Shown here piece by piece: positions 27,282-37,875 of a stretch of 64,000 nt of DNA. Below the pieces are notes generated by a model that saw only the letters and a list, made by a program, of their open reading frames with translations, was not told where the DNA came from and searched no databases. This DNA is from Klebsiella quasipneumoniae subsp. quasipneumoniae. GTDB lineage: Bacteria; Pseudomonadota; Gammaproteobacteria; Enterobacterales; Enterobacteriaceae. Each line of letters starts with the position of its first letter. Positions within the stretch are counted from its first letter, which is position 1. The translations under genes and the position numbers were made by a program. The stretch is taken from positions 4,464,001 to 4,528,000 of the forward strand of contig NZ_CP084876.1 in NCBI RefSeq assembly GCF_020525925.1, read 5' to 3'.

Positions 27282-29630
27282 ATGAAAAAACGTATTCCCA
27301 GCCTCCTGGCTACGATGATTGCCAGCGCCTTGTATAGCCAACAAGGCCTCGCTGCCGATCTCGCAACGCAATGTATGCTTGGCGTGCCAAGCTATGATCG
27401 TCCGCTCGTGGAAGGTCGGCCTGGCGATCTGCCGGTGACGATTAACGCCGATCATGCGAAGGGCAACTACCCGGACAACGCCGTCTTTACCGGCAACGTC
27501 GATATTAACCAGGGGAATAGCCGCCTCCGCGCCGACGAAGTTCAGCTGCATCAGCAGCAGGCCGCGGGCCAGGCGCAGCCGGTGCGCACGGTGGACGCGC
27601 TGGGCAACGTGCACTACGACGATAACCAGGTGATCCTCAAAGGGCCAAAAGCCTGGTCGAATCTGAATACCAAAGATACCAACGTCTGGCAGGGCGATTA
27701 TCAAATGGTCGGACGCCAGGGACGCGGCACCGCTGACCTGATGAAACAGCGCGGCGAAAACCGCTATACCATTCTGGAAAACGGCAGCTTTACCTCCTGT
27801 CTGCCGGGCTCCGACACCTGGAGCGTCGTGGGCAGCGAAGTTATCCACGATCGCGAAGAGCAAGTTGCCGAGATCTGGAACGCCCGCTTCAAGCTTGGCT
27901 CCGTGCCGATTTTCTATAGCCCCTACCTGCAGCTGCCGGTGGGCGATAAGCGTCGTTCAGGCTTCCTGATCCCGAACGCGAAATACAGCACCAAAAACGG
28001 CGTGGAATTCTCCCTGCCGTACTACTGGAACATCGCGCCAAACTTCGATGCCACTATCACCCCGCACTATATGAACAAGCGCGGCGGCGTGATGTGGGAA
28101 AACGAATTCCGCTATCTGACCCAGCTCGGCAGCGGCTTAACGGAGTTTGACTACCTGCCGTCGGATAAAGTCTACGAAGACGACCACTCCAGCGACAGCA
28201 ACAGCCGCCGCTGGCTGTTCTACTGGAACCACTCCGGGGTTATCGATCAGGTGTGGCGTCTGAACGCTGACTACACCAAGGTCAGCGATCCTGACTACTT
28301 CAACGATTTCAGCTCGAAGTATGGTTCCAGTACCGACGGCTATGCGACGCAGAAATTCAGCGCCGGGTATGTCAATCAGAACTTTGACGCCACGGTCTCA
28401 ACCAAGCAGTTCCAGGTCTTCGATCGGGAGTCGAGCAACTCCTACTCGGCTGAGCCGCAGCTCGACATCAATTACTACCAGAACGATGTCGGTCCGTTCG
28501 ATACCCATCTGTACGGCCAGGTCGCCCATTTTGTTAACTCGAACAACAACATGCCGGAAGCGACCCGCGTTCACTTCGAACCGACGATCAACCTGCCGCT
28601 GTCCAACGGCTGGGGGAGTCTGAATACCGAAGCCAAGCTGCTGGCGACCCACTACCAGCAGAGCAATCTTGATAAGTACAACGCCGCCAACGGTACGGAC
28701 TACAAAGAGTCCGTTAGCCGCGTGATGCCGCAGTTTAAAATCGACGGCAAAATGGTCTTTGAGCGCGACCTGCAGGAGGGATTCACCCAAACGCTGGAAC
28801 CGCGCATGCAGTATCTGTACGTGCCGTACCGCGATCAGAGTGAAATCGGCAGCTACGACTCCACGCTGTTGCAGTCGGACTACACCGGCCTGTTCCGCGA
28901 CCGTACCTATAGCGGTCTGGACCGCATCGCGTCGGCCAATCAGGTCACTACCGGTATCACCTCGCGCGTGTATGACGCCGCCGCGGTGGAACGTTTTAAC
29001 ATTTCCGTTGGTCAAATCTACTATTTCACCGAGTCACGCACCGGTGATGACAACATCAACTGGGAGAACAACGACACCACGGGTTCACTGGTATGGGCAG
29101 GCGACACCTACTGGCGCATTGCCGATAACTGGGGTCTGCGCGGCGGGATCCAGTACGATACGCGTCTGGATAACGTCGCAACCGGCAACGGCACCATTGA
29201 ATACCGTCGCGATGAAAACCGCTTAGTCCAGCTTAACTATCGTTACGCCAGCCCGGAATATATTCAGGCCACGCTGCCGTCATATTCCACTGCGGCGCAA
29301 TATAAAGAGGGTATTTCGCAGGTGGGGATGACCGCCAGCTGGCCGATCGTCGATCGCTGGTCCGTGGTCGGGGCCTACTACTACGATACCAATACCCGGA
29401 AAGCAGCAAACCAGATGTTGGGTGTCCAGTATAACTCCTGCTGCTACGCCATCCGTCTTGGCTACGAACGTAAAGTCAACGGTTGGGATAGCAACAACAA
29501 TGGCGGCGAGAGCAAATACGACAACACCTTCGGAATCAATATCGAATTGCGCGGTCTGAGCTCTAATTACGGCCTCGGCACCCAGCAGATGCTGCGTTCG
29601 AACATTTTACCGTACCAGAGCTCCCTGTGA
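27282..29630 (+). CDS. lptD: LPS-assembly protein LptD
   Basis: A 782-residue outer-membrane protein (E. coli LptD, 784 aa) that inserts LPS in the outer leaflet with LptE. The signal peptide spans about residues 1–24 (QQGLA followed by ADLATQC). The periplasmic OstA/LptA-like domain comes next, then a large beta-barrel. The disulfide cysteines are visible: Cys31, a Cys in FTSCLPGSD, and the C-terminal pair [11 protein letters not shown]. First gene of lptD–surA–pdxA–rsmA–apaG–apaH. The 243-bp gap from djlA holds the promoters. Confidence 0.96.
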   Translation: MKKRIPSLLATMIASALYSQQGLAADLATQCMLGVPSYDRPLVEGRPGDLPVTINADHAKGNYPDNAVFTGNVDINQGNSRLRADEVQLHQQQAAGQAQPVRTVDALGNVHYDDNQVILKGPKAWSNLNTKDTNVWQGDYQMVGRQGRGTADLMKQRGENRYTILENGSFTSCLPGSDTWSVVGSEVIHDREEQVAEIWNARFKLGSVPIFYSPYLQLPVGDKRRSGFLIPNAKYSTKNGVEFSLPYYWNIAPNFDATITPHYMNKRGGVMWENEFRYLTQLGSGLTEFDYLPSDKVYEDDHSSDSNSRRWLFYWNHSGVIDQVWRLNADYTKVSDPDYFNDFSSKYGSSTDGYATQKFSAGYVNQNFDATVSTKQFQVFDRESSNSYSAEPQLDINYYQNDVGPFDTHLYGQVAHFVNSNNNMPEATRVHFEPTINLPLSNGWGSLNTEAKLLATHYQQSNLDKYNAANGTDYKESVSRVMPQFKIDGKMVFERDLQEGFTQTLEPRMQYLYVPYRDQSEIGSYDSTLLQSDYTGLFRDRTYSGLDRIASANQVTTGITSRVYDAAAVERFNISVGQIYYFTESRTGDDNINWENNDTTGSLVWAGDTYWRIADNWGLRGGIQYDTRLDNVATGNGTIEYRRDENRLVQLNYRYASPEYIQATLPSYSTAAQYKEGISQVGMTASWPIVDRWSVVGAYYYDTNTRKAANQMLGVQYNSCCYAIRLGYERKVNGWDSNNNGGESKYDNTFGINIELRGLSSNYGLGTQQMLRSNILPYQSSL

Positions 29631-29684
29631 TGCGGCTGGTTTACAACATCATCCGCATTTGCGGTTAATCGAAATGGAAAAAGT

Positions 29685-30971
29685 ATGAAGAACTGGAAAA
29701 CGCTGCTTCTCGGTATCGCCATGATCGCGAATACCAGTTTCGCTGCCCCCCAGGTGGTCGATAAAGTAGCGGCCGTCGTCAATAATGGCGTCGTACTGGA
29801 AAGCGACGTCGATGGTTTGATGCAATCGGTTAAGCTCAATGCTGGTCAGGCTGGCCAACAGCTACCGGATGACGCGACCCTGCGCCATCAGATCCTCGAA
29901 AGACTGATCATGGACCAGATCGTGTTACAGATGGGGCAGAAGATGGGCGTGAAGGTCTCTGACGACCAGCTCGATCAGGCCATCGCCAACATCGCCAAAC
30001 AAAACAATATGACCATGGATCAGATGCGCAGCCGTCTGGCCTATGAAGGCATCAACTACAACACCTACCGTAACCAGATCCGTAAAGAGATGCTGATTTC
30101 GGAAGTGCGTAACAATGAAGTGCGTCGTCGCATCACCGTGCTGCCGCAGGAAGTGGAAGCGCTGGCCAAACAGATCGGCGACCAGAACGACGCCAGCACC
30201 GAGCTTAACCTGAGCCACATCCTGCTCCCGCTGCCGGAGAACCCGACCTCTGATGAAGTCGCCGCAGCTCAGGAGCAAGCGAATGCCATCGTTGAGCAAG
30301 CGCGCAACGGCGCCAACTTCGGTAAACTGGCGATCACCTATTCCGCCGACCAACAGGCGCTGAAGGGCGGCCAGATGGGTTGGGGTCGTATCCAGGAGCT
30401 GCCGGGCATTTTCGCCCAGGCGTTAAGCACCGCGAAAAAAGGGGATATCGTCGGTCCGATCCGTTCCGGCGTCGGCTTCCACATTCTGAAAGTGAATGAC
30501 CTGCGCGGTGGGACCCAGAACATCTCCGTCACCGAAGTGCATGCCCGTCATATTCTGCTGAAGCCATCGCCAATCATGAACGATGCGCAGGCTCAGGCTA
30601 AGCTGGAGCAGATTGCCGCCGACATTAAGAGCGGGAAAACCACCTTCGCTAAAGCGGCGAAAGCGTATTCTGAAGATCCAGGCTCGGCGAACCAGGGCGG
30701 TGATTTAGGCTGGGCCACGCCGGATATCTTCGACCCGGCGTTCCGCGATGCGCTGATGCGTCTGAACAAAGGGCAGACCAGCGGACCGGTGCACTCCTCC
30801 TTCGGCTGGCATCTGATCGAACTGCTGGATAGCCGTCAGGTCGACAGAACCGACGCCGCGCAGAAAGATCGTGCTTACCGTATGCTGATGAACCGCAAAT
30901 TCTCTGAAGAAGCGGCAACCTGGATGCAGGAACAGCGCGCCAGTGCGTATGTTAAAATTCTGAGCAACTAA
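29685..30971 (+). CDS. surA: Periplasmic chaperone/peptidyl-prolyl isomerase SurA
   Basis: A 428-residue protein, same length as E. coli SurA. The signal peptide [20 protein letters not shown] ends before [14 protein letters not shown] chaperone N-domain is followed by two parvulin domains ([11 protein letters not shown] region and [12 protein letters not shown] region) and a C-terminal strand. SurA escorts outer-membrane beta-barrel proteins, including LptD encoded just upstream, so the gene pairing is functional. It is 54 bp after lptD and 5 bp before pdxA. Confidence 0.97.
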   Translation: MKNWKTLLLGIAMIANTSFAAPQVVDKVAAVVNNGVVLESDVDGLMQSVKLNAGQAGQQLPDDATLRHQILERLIMDQIVLQMGQKMGVKVSDDQLDQAIANIAKQNNMTMDQMRSRLAYEGINYNTYRNQIRKEMLISEVRNNEVRRRITVLPQEVEALAKQIGDQNDASTELNLSHILLPLPENPTSDEVAAAQEQANAIVEQARNGANFGKLAITYSADQQALKGGQMGWGRIQELPGIFAQALSTAKKGDIVGPIRSGVGFHILKVNDLRGGTQNISVTEVHARHILLKPSPIMNDAQAQAKLEQIAADIKSGKTTFAKAAKAYSEDPGSANQGGDLGWATPDIFDPAFRDALMRLNKGQTSGPVHSSFGWHLIELLDSRQVDRTDAAQKDRAYRMLMNRKFSEEAATWMQEQRASAYVKILSN

Positions 30972-30976
30972 TATCG

Positions 30977-31966
30977 ATGCCTGAAACCCGTAAAGTTGTT
31001 ATCACTCCCGGCGAACCCGCCGGGATTGGCCCTGACCTGGTCGTGCAGCTTGCCCAGCGCGACTGGCCAGTTGAGCTGGTGATCTGCGCCGACGGCGCCC
31101 TGTTAACTGACCGAGCCCAGAGGCTCGGTCTTCCTTTATCTCTCCTGCCATATGATGCTGCGCAACCGCCCGTTCCGCAGCGTGCCGGTACGCTGACGCT
31201 GCTTAACGTACCGCTGAGCGTCCCGGCCGAGCCCGGCGTGCTGAACGTACAAAACGGCGCCTACGTAGTCGAGACGCTGGCGCGCGCCTGCGACGGCTGC
31301 CTGAGCGGCGAATTTGCGGCGTTAGTGACCGGCCCGGTGCACAAAGGCAACATCAACGACGCCGGCATCGCCTTCACCGGTCATACCGAGTTCTTCGAAG
31401 AGCGCGCGCAGGCCAGCAAAGTGGTGATGATGCTGGCGACCGAGGAGCTGCGGGTGGCGCTGGTGACGACCCATCTGCCGTTGAAAGCCATCAGCGAGGC
31501 GATAACGCCAGACCTGCTGCGCGAGATCATCACGATTCTCGATCACGACCTGCGCACGAAATTTGGCATTGCCCAGCCGCATGTGCTGGTTTGCGGGCTT
31601 AACCCGCACGCTGGCGAAGGCGGTCATATGGGAACGGAAGAGATAGACACCATCATTCCGGTGCTGGAAGAGATGCGCGCGAAGGGGATGCACCTCAGCG
31701 GTCCGCTGCCGGCTGACACCCTTTTTCAGCCCAAATACCTTGACCATGCCGATGCGGTACTCGCGATGTACCACGATCAGGGCCTGCCCGTGCTAAAATA
31801 CCAGGGCTTTGGCCGCGGCGTGAACATTACGCTCGGTTTACCTTTTATTCGTACCTCCGTCGACCACGGCACCGCGCTGGAATTAGCGGGCCAGGGAACA
31901 GCGGACGTCGGCAGTTTTATCACGGCGCTTAATCTCGCCATCAAAATGATTGTTAATACCCAATGA
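30977..31966 (+). CDS. pdxA: 4-hydroxythreonine-4-phosphate dehydrogenase PdxA
   Basis: A 329-residue enzyme, the same length as E. coli PdxA. It oxidises 4-phosphohydroxy-L-threonine in pyridoxal 5'-phosphate synthesis, using NAD+ and a divalent metal. Family segments [27 protein letters not shown] (metal and substrate His), [15 protein letters not shown] and [14 protein letters not shown] are intact. The start [12 protein letters not shown] at 30977 follows the surA stop by 5 bp. It overlaps rsmA by 4 nt. Confidence 0.97.
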   Translation: MPETRKVVITPGEPAGIGPDLVVQLAQRDWPVELVICADGALLTDRAQRLGLPLSLLPYDAAQPPVPQRAGTLTLLNVPLSVPAEPGVLNVQNGAYVVETLARACDGCLSGEFAALVTGPVHKGNINDAGIAFTGHTEFFEERAQASKVVMMLATEELRVALVTTHLPLKAISEAITPDLLREIITILDHDLRTKFGIAQPHVLVCGLNPHAGEGGHMGTEEIDTIIPVLEEMRAKGMHLSGPLPADTLFQPKYLDHADAVLAMYHDQGLPVLKYQGFGRGVNITLGLPFIRTSVDHGTALELAGQGTADVGSFITALNLAIKMIVNTQ

Positions 31967-32784
31967 ATAATCGAGTCCATCAGGGCCATTTAGCCCGTAA
32001 ACGCTTCGGGCAGAACTTCCTCAACGATCAGTTTGTGATCGACAGCATCGTCTCGGCGATTAATCCGCAGAAAGGCCAGGCGATGGTTGAAATAGGCCCC
32101 GGTCTCGCCGCGCTGACCGAGCCGGTCGGTGAACGCCTTGACCAGCTGACCGTTATCGAGCTGGACCGCGATCTGGCGGCCCGCCTGCATACGCATCCGT
32201 TCCTCGGGCCGAAGCTGACCATCTATCAGCAGGATGCGATGACCATGAACTTCGGCGAACTGGCGGAGAAAATGGGTCAGCCGCTGCGCGTCTTCGGCAA
32301 CCTGCCGTACAATATTTCGACCCCGCTGATGTTCCATCTGTTCAGCTATACTGATGCCATTGCCGATATGCACTTTATGCTGCAGAAGGAAGTAGTGAAT
32401 CGTCTGGTTGCCGGACCGAACAGTAAGGCGTATGGTCGGTTAAGCGTGATGGCGCAATATTATTGCCAGGTGATCCCGGTACTCGAAGTGCCGCCGAGCG
32501 CGTTTACCCCGCCGCCTAAGGTCGATTCCGCGGTGGTCCGCCTGGTGCCGCACAGCACGATGCCATATCCGGTCAAAGAGATCCGGGTGCTGAGCCGCAT
32601 CACCACCGAAGCGTTCAACCAGCGCCGCAAGACCATCCGCAACAGTCTCGGCAATCTGTTCAGCGTGGACGTGCTGACCGAGCTGGGCATCGACCCGGCC
32701 ATGCGTGCAGAAAATATTTCCGTGGCGCAGTACTGCCAGATGGCCAACTGGCTGTCTGACAATCTGCCATCGAAGGAGAGCTAA
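31963..32784 (+). CDS. rsmA: 16S rRNA m6(2)A1518/A1519 dimethyltransferase RsmA (KsgA)
   Basis: A 273-residue SAM-dependent methyltransferase matching E. coli KsgA. It dimethylates two adjacent adenines near the 3' end of 16S rRNA late in 30S assembly; loss gives kasugamycin resistance. The SAM-binding motif [11 protein letters not shown] and the catalytic motif [13 protein letters not shown] are present. The ATGA overlap with pdxA (31963–31966) suggests coupling; apaG follows after 2 bp. Confidence 0.97.
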   Translation: MNNRVHQGHLARKRFGQNFLNDQFVIDSIVSAINPQKGQAMVEIGPGLAALTEPVGERLDQLTVIELDRDLAARLHTHPFLGPKLTIYQQDAMTMNFGELAEKMGQPLRVFGNLPYNISTPLMFHLFSYTDAIADMHFMLQKEVVNRLVAGPNSKAYGRLSVMAQYYCQVIPVLEVPPSAFTPPPKVDSAVVRLVPHSTMPYPVKEIRVLSRITTEAFNQRRKTIRNSLGNLFSVDVLTELGIDPAMRAENISVAQYCQMANWLSDNLPSKES

Positions 32785-32786
32785 CC

Positions 32787-33164
32787 ATGATCAATTCGCC
32801 TCGTGTTTGCGTTCAGGTGCAAAGCGTCTATATCGAATCGCAGTCTTCTCCGGAAGAAGAGCGCTACGTCTTCGCTTATACCGTCACCATTCGCAATCTG
32901 GGGCGGAGTCAGGTTCAGCTGCTTGGCCGCTACTGGCTCATCACTAACGGCCACGGTCGTGAGACTGAAGTTCAGGGTGAAGGGGTGGTCGGCGAGCAAC
33001 CGCATATTCCCGCCGGCGGTGAATATCAATATACCAGCGGCGCGGTCATTGAAACGCCGCTGGGAACCATGCAGGGTCATTATGAGATGATCGATATCGA
33101 CGGCGCGCCGTTCCGTATCGAGATCCCTGTTTTCCGTCTCGCAGTTCCAACGCTCATTCATTAA
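32787..33164 (+). CDS. apaG: ApaG protein
   Basis: A 125-residue single-domain beta-sandwich protein of the ApaG family, matching E. coli ApaG. The segment [16 protein letters not shown] and the glycine-rich [22 protein letters not shown] are typical. The fold resembles fibronectin type III, and its molecular role is not well defined (linked with cobalt tolerance in Salmonella). It lies 2 bp after rsmA and 4 bp before apaH. Confidence 0.95.
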   Translation: MINSPRVCVQVQSVYIESQSSPEEERYVFAYTVTIRNLGRSQVQLLGRYWLITNGHGRETEVQGEGVVGEQPHIPAGGEYQYTSGAVIETPLGTMQGHYEMIDIDGAPFRIEIPVFRLAVPTLIH

Positions 33165-33168
33165 AACA

Positions 33169-34017
33169 ATGTCAACATACCTTATTGGCGACGTTCATGG
33201 TTGCTACGATGAACTGATCGCATTATTAGCGCAGGTTGAATTCGACCCGGCGATCGATACACTGTGGCTGACCGGCGATCTGGTGGCCCGTGGCCCGGGG
33301 TCGCTGGAGGTTCTGCGCTATGTCAAATCTCTGGGCGACAGCGTGCGACTGGTGCTGGGCAATCATGATTTACACCTGCTGGCGGTCTTCGCCGGCATCA
33401 GCCGCAACAAGCCGAAGGATCGTCTGAAATCACTGCTGGAAGCGCCGGATGCCGATGAGCTGCTCAACTGGCTGCGTCGTCAGCCGCTGCTCCAGGTGGA
33501 CGAAGAGAAAAAGCTGGTGATGGCCCACGCCGGCATCACCCCGCAGTGGGATCTGGAGACTGCCCAGCAGTGCGCGCGCGATGTAGAAGCGGTGCTCTCC
33601 AGCGACTCCTACCCTTTCTTCCTCGATGCCATGTACGGCGACATGCCGAATCACTGGAGCAACGAGCTGAGCGGCCTGGCGCGCCTGCGCTTTATCTCTA
33701 ACGCCTTCACCCGCATGCGCTACTGCTTCCCGAACGGCCAGCTGGATATGTACTCGAAAGAAGCGCCCGAGGACGCCCCGGCGCCGCTGAAGCCGTGGTT
33801 TGCCATTCCGGGACCGGTCAGCAGTGCCTACAGCATTGCCTTTGGCCACTGGGCGTCGCTGGAGGGACGCGGTACGCCGGAGGGCATTTACGCGCTGGAT
33901 ACCGGCTGCTGCTGGGGGGGGGAACTCACCTGCCTGTGCTGGGAGGATAAGCAGTACTTTACCCAGCCGTCGAACCGGCAGAAAAGCCTCGACGAAGGCG
34001 AAGCCGTCGCGTCCTGA
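33169..34017 (+). CDS. apaH: Symmetrical bis(5'-nucleosyl)-tetraphosphatase ApaH
   Basis: A 282-residue metallophosphatase matching E. coli ApaH. It splits Ap4A into two ADP and also decaps Np4-capped RNA. The metal-binding motifs [10 protein letters not shown] (residues 7–16), GDLVARGP and GNHDLHLL are present. Near the C-terminus the codons for Trp-Gly-Gly-Glu contain a run of nine G (33914–33922), a potential slippage site; the frame is intact here. Last gene of the lptD operon. Confidence 0.97.
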   Translation: MSTYLIGDVHGCYDELIALLAQVEFDPAIDTLWLTGDLVARGPGSLEVLRYVKSLGDSVRLVLGNHDLHLLAVFAGISRNKPKDRLKSLLEAPDADELLNWLRRQPLLQVDEEKKLVMAHAGITPQWDLETAQQCARDVEAVLSSDSYPFFLDAMYGDMPNHWSNELSGLARLRFISNAFTRMRYCFPNGQLDMYSKEAPEDAPAPLKPWFAIPGPVSSAYSIAFGHWASLEGRGTPEGIYALDTGCCWGGELTCLCWEDKQYFTQPSNRQKSLDEGEAVAS

Positions 34018-34096
34018 AGAAACAGGCGCCGGCCCCCCAGGCCCGCGCAAGCGCAGCGCCGCCGGACAAGAACTGCGGGCGCGGAGCCTCGTTTGT

Positions 34097-34129
34097 GTCG
34101 GGTGGCGGCTAACGCCTTACCCGACCTAC
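34097..34129. repeat. REP-like palindrome downstream of apaH
   Basis: GTCGGGTGGCGGCTAACGCC and TTACCCGAC form the typical enterobacterial REP stem. It lies in the 279-bp gap between convergent apaH and folA, which also contains GC-rich inverted segments (34025–34090) and the terminator at 34242–34276. No gene was seen there. Confidence 0.75.
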
Positions 34130-34241
34130 GTACGTGCCATTTGTCACCCCGGGCAGCGCTCCGGAAAAACGCACCCCGCGACGGGAAACCTGGCGTAGAA
34201 AAAATAGTGGCAGCGGCATCCGCGCTGAATTCACGCCAAAG

Positions 34242-34276
34242 AAAACCCCGGTCACGCCAGACGCGACCGGGGTTTT
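34242..34276. terminator. Bidirectional terminator between apaH and folA
   Basis: AAAACCCCGGTC and GACCGGGGTTTT form a stem of about 12 bp with AAAA on one side and TTTTTT on the other, suiting both converging genes. Confidence 0.9.
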
Positions 34277-34296
34277 TTCATTGCTATCCTTCCCGC

Positions 34297-34776
<480 letters not shown>

Positions 34777-34949
34777 TCATTCATTCCTGAGTACAAAAAA
34801 TTGTCGCCACTATACGGAAAGCGTACAACTTCGTCGACTGGCCGGAGGGTAAAGAATAAGAAAATTTTCTGATTTGCTGGCAAGCCCACGTTCGTGCCGT
34901 GGGCCGCCAGAACAGGATCCAAACGAAAACAAAATGTTACTGATTAACG

Positions 34950-36815
34950 TCAGGCGGAGGGCTTATTTTCCGGCTCATCGGCGATATCGCCGGTGTGCCT
35001 GCCCTCTTCCGTCCCCTGCCAGCCGTGACGCTGCACCAGCGACAGATGATGACGATCTTCGTTGATGATGCCGGTCAGCATATCGCTGGTCCGCTTGAAG
35101 ACCGCCACCCGCGACGCCGCGTCGTTTTCCGCCATCGCCACCATCTCTTCGACCATCTGCAGGTTGAAGCGACGGAACAGATCGGCCCGCTCGCGCGCTT
35201 CATACGCGCCGAGCCCCAGCGCCTCCAGCGTCATCCGGCCGGATTTCAGCGCCGCCTCGAAGGTTTCACGCTCCGGGGCTTCGACGCCAGCCTGACGCAG
35301 TTGGATATAGTGATCGACATCGCGGGCGCGGGAGATAATCTGCAGATGCGGAAAATGCTCTTTTACCCTCGCCACCAGCTCCAGGCTGACGTGCGGATCG
35401 TCAATGGCATTGATCAACACCTCCGCCTTTTCGGCGCCAGCCGACTCCAGCAGATCGACCCGGGTGGCATCGCCGTAGAAGACCTTCATATCAAATTTGC
35501 GCAGGGTATCGACATGGTCCGGGTCGTGATCGAGGATCACCATCTTCACCCCGCTGGAGAGCAGCAGTCGCCCGGCGATCTGTCCGAAGCGGCCAAAGCC
35601 GGCGACAATCACCCGCGGCTGCTCTTCATCAATCTCGTCCGCATCCCGCGCCTGGCCGCTGGAGGATTTCTCCAGACGGGTCAGCAGCACCAGCAGAATG
35701 GGGGTTGCCGCCATCGACAGCGCCACCGCCAGGGTCAGCGCCTTTGCCCATTCGCCGTCCAGCACCTCCGCCATCCGCGCGGCGCCAAAGACCACAAACG
35801 CGAACTCACTCCCCTGCCCCAGCAGCACCGCAAACCAGCGGCGCTGGGCGCGAGGCACGCCAAGCGGTCTGGCGATAAGCCACAGCATCAGCATTTTTAT
35901 CGCCAGGAAACCCACCAGCAAAATCACAATACGCAGCGGGTGGGTAACCAGGGTGCCGAAATCAATCGACATCCCGACGCCGATAAAGAACAGCCCCAGC
36001 AGCAGGCCCTTAAACGGCTCAATATCGCTCTCCAGCGCATGGCGATACTCGGAGCTGGCCAGCAGCACCCCGGCGAGAAACGCCCCCATCGCCATCGACA
36101 GCCCCACCTCCTCCAGCAACAGCCCAAAGCCGAAGACCAGGAACAGGGCCACGGCGCTGAACACTTCGCGCAGACCGGAACGGGCGACAAAGCGCAGCAG
36201 CGGACGGGTCAGATAGCGCCCCAGAACCACCACCAGCGCCAGCGCCGCGGCCACCTTCAGCGCGGAGAGGGCAAAAGCCATCAGCGAAGTGGCGCCGCCG
36301 CTGGCCGCCAGCAGCGGGATCATCGCCACCAGCGGGATCGCCGCGATATCCTGGAACAGCAGCACCGCGAAGGCGCTGCGCCCCATCTGCGACATCGTCA
36401 AATTGCGCTCATTCATCGCCTGCATGGCGATAGCGGTTGAGGAGAGCGCCAGGGTCATACCGATCAGCTCGGCCACCTGCCAGCGCAGGCCCAGCAGCAT
36501 GCAAAAGAGGCCGATCAATACCCCACAGGCCACCATCTGCAGCGCGCCGCCGCCAAACACCGAAGCGCGCAGCTTCCACAGACGCTGCGGATCCAGCTCC
36601 AGACCAATGACGAACAGCATCAGCACCACGCCAATCTCGGCAAAGTGCAGAATCGCCTCGGCGTCGGTCACCAGCCGCAGCCCCCACGGCCCGATAATAC
36701 AGCCGGCGATGAGATAGCCCAGCACCGACCCAAGCCCAAGGCGGACGGCGATGGGCACAATCAGCGCCGCGGCGCCCAGGTAAATCAGCGCCTGTATCAG
36801 CGTATGGCTATCCAT
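34950..36815 (-). CDS. kefC: Glutathione-regulated potassium-efflux antiporter KefC
   Basis: A 621-residue CPA2 antiporter (E. coli KefC, 620 aa). About 12–13 N-terminal TM helices (residues 1–380) are joined by a linker to an RCK/TrkA-N Rossmann domain ([21 protein letters not shown], about residue 400) that binds glutathione or its adducts. KefC exports K+ in exchange for H+ to acidify the cytoplasm during electrophile attack. It overlaps the upstream kefF by 8 nt. The C-terminal tail is polar and variable. Confidence 0.96.
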   Translation of the reverse strand: MDSHTLIQALIYLGAAALIVPIAVRLGLGSVLGYLIAGCIIGPWGLRLVTDAEAILHFAEIGVVLMLFVIGLELDPQRLWKLRASVFGGGALQMVACGVLIGLFCMLLGLRWQVAELIGMTLALSSTAIAMQAMNERNLTMSQMGRSAFAVLLFQDIAAIPLVAMIPLLAASGGATSLMAFALSALKVAAALALVVVLGRYLTRPLLRFVARSGLREVFSAVALFLVFGFGLLLEEVGLSMAMGAFLAGVLLASSEYRHALESDIEPFKGLLLGLFFIGVGMSIDFGTLVTHPLRIVILLVGFLAIKMLMLWLIARPLGVPRAQRRWFAVLLGQGSEFAFVVFGAARMAEVLDGEWAKALTLAVALSMAATPILLVLLTRLEKSSSGQARDADEIDEEQPRVIVAGFGRFGQIAGRLLLSSGVKMVILDHDPDHVDTLRKFDMKVFYGDATRVDLLESAGAEKAEVLINAIDDPHVSLELVARVKEHFPHLQIISRARDVDHYIQLRQAGVEAPERETFEAALKSGRMTLEALGLGAYEARERADLFRRFNLQMVEEMVAMAENDAASRVAVFKRTSDMLTGIINEDRHHLSLVQRHGWQGTEEGRHTGDIADEPENKPSA

Positions 36816-37341
36816 TCTGATGTGCCTCCTGCCAGTCGATTAAGCGTTGACGATAATGGCGGGCCTGCGCCTGCAGCGTTTCGTCATCGCAGATAAAGGT
36901 GCAGTGCATGGCGAACGGCGGCAGCCATTTCATCCCGCAGTAGAGCGCCGTGGCCTGCAGCGGCTGCGCCAGCACCGGGAAACCGGGAAACGAACCGATA
37001 TCAAAGTGGCTTTCACCGCCGCCGGTGGTCACCGCCCACATCAGCGATTTACCGCGCAGCGCAATACCGTTATGGCCATAGGCCCAGCCGTGCGACAGCA
37101 CTTTGTCCATCCACAGCTTCAGCAGCGGCGGCACGCTATACCACTGCATCGGGTGCTGCCAGATAACCAGATCGGCACGGGCGAGCGCCGCCTGCTCGGC
37201 GGCGACATCGATATTAAAGTCGGGATAGAGTTGATAGAGGGAGCGTATCTCTACGCCTTCAAGCGTCCCTGCTTGTTCAAGCATTCGCTTATTCGCATGC
37301 GAATGCTGCGGATAAGGATGCGCATAAATTATCAGAATCAT
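36808..37341 (-). CDS. kefF: KefF, ancillary subunit of KefC (quinone oxidoreductase)
   Basis: A 177-residue flavodoxin-fold protein of the NQO/MdaB type matching E. coli KefF (176 aa). It binds FMN, is needed for full KefC activity and reduces quinones. [20 protein letters not shown] is the N-terminal phosphate-binding segment, and [20 protein letters not shown] and TTGGGESHF are family motifs. The Met at 37341 is used because the 12 upstream in-frame residues do not match the family. It overlaps kefC by 8 nt. Confidence 0.95.
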   Translation of the reverse strand: MILIIYAHPYPQHSHANKRMLEQAGTLEGVEIRSLYQLYPDFNIDVAAEQAALARADLVIWQHPMQWYSVPPLLKLWMDKVLSHGWAYGHNGIALRGKSLMWAVTTGGGESHFDIGSFPGFPVLAQPLQATALYCGMKWLPPFAMHCTFICDDETLQAQARHYRQRLIDWQEAHQNG

Positions 37342-37472
37342 TGATTGGCCTGCGTTAGCTCTTGTCGTAATCAGCAAGAGTGTAGACAGTTAAGCGAACC
37401 GCTTACAATGATAACTGTGATTTATGTCGCGGTGGTGTACGTAACGCGCGCCTGAATGGCAAACGTCAGGCC

Positions 37473-37706
37473 TTAATTATCCAGCTCATCCATGGATTTC
37501 ACCTGATCGCGGTTAATCTGCTCCACGCGTCCGGTTTCGGCATTTTTGTAGGAGACCAGACCGGTATCATCATCCACCTGCGGTTTACCGCTGGTGACAA
37601 TGGTCTTGCCGTCGGTGGTTTTGATCGACTGATTCGATGAGCAACCGGCCACGAACATGATTGCCGTCGCTGCCAGCGCGGATGCCACCAGAATATTGTT
37701 CCGCAT
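37473..37706 (-). CDS. YgdI/YgdR-family small lipoprotein
   Basis: A 77-residue protein with a lipoprotein signal: hydrophobic ASALAATAIMFVAGC with lipobox VAGC, then a short domain with TTDGKTIVTSGKPQVDDDTG and YKNAETGRVEQINRDQV, the YgdI/YgdR (DUF903) pattern. The function of the family is unknown. AGGAGGATACA precedes the ATG at 37706; an upstream ATG eight codons earlier would add a charged stretch before the signal. It stands alone between kefF and carB, where E. coli has the fix/cai carnitine genes. Confidence 0.85.
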   Translation of the reverse strand: MRNNILVASALAATAIMFVAGCSSNQSIKTTDGKTIVTSGKPQVDDDTGLVSYKNAETGRVEQINRDQVKSMDELDN

Positions 37707-37812
37707 TGTATCCTCCTGTCTTTTCATCAATAGGTATCGTTATGGTGCTAACTATAGTTAGCCTGACCCGACAGGGGGTTAAAAGCAGAACTCTCTGAAG
37801 ATGGCCGCAGCC

Positions 37813-37844
37813 CAAAAAAATGGGCTGACGATGTCGTCAGCCCA
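37813..37844 (-). terminator. carAB terminator
   Basis: On the reverse strand TGGGCTGACGA and TCGTCAGCCCA form an 11-bp stem with a very short loop followed by seven T (complement of 37814–37820), 30 bp after the carB stop. Confidence 0.92.
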
Positions 37845-37875
37845 GGTTTGTTGCTATCCGGCCAGGCCGGAGCGC

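Noticed and set aside
33900..33930. Suspected frameshift in apaH at the G9 run
   Set aside because: The reading frame continues through Trp-Gly-Gly-Glu to the expected C-terminus with the normal family length of 282 residues.
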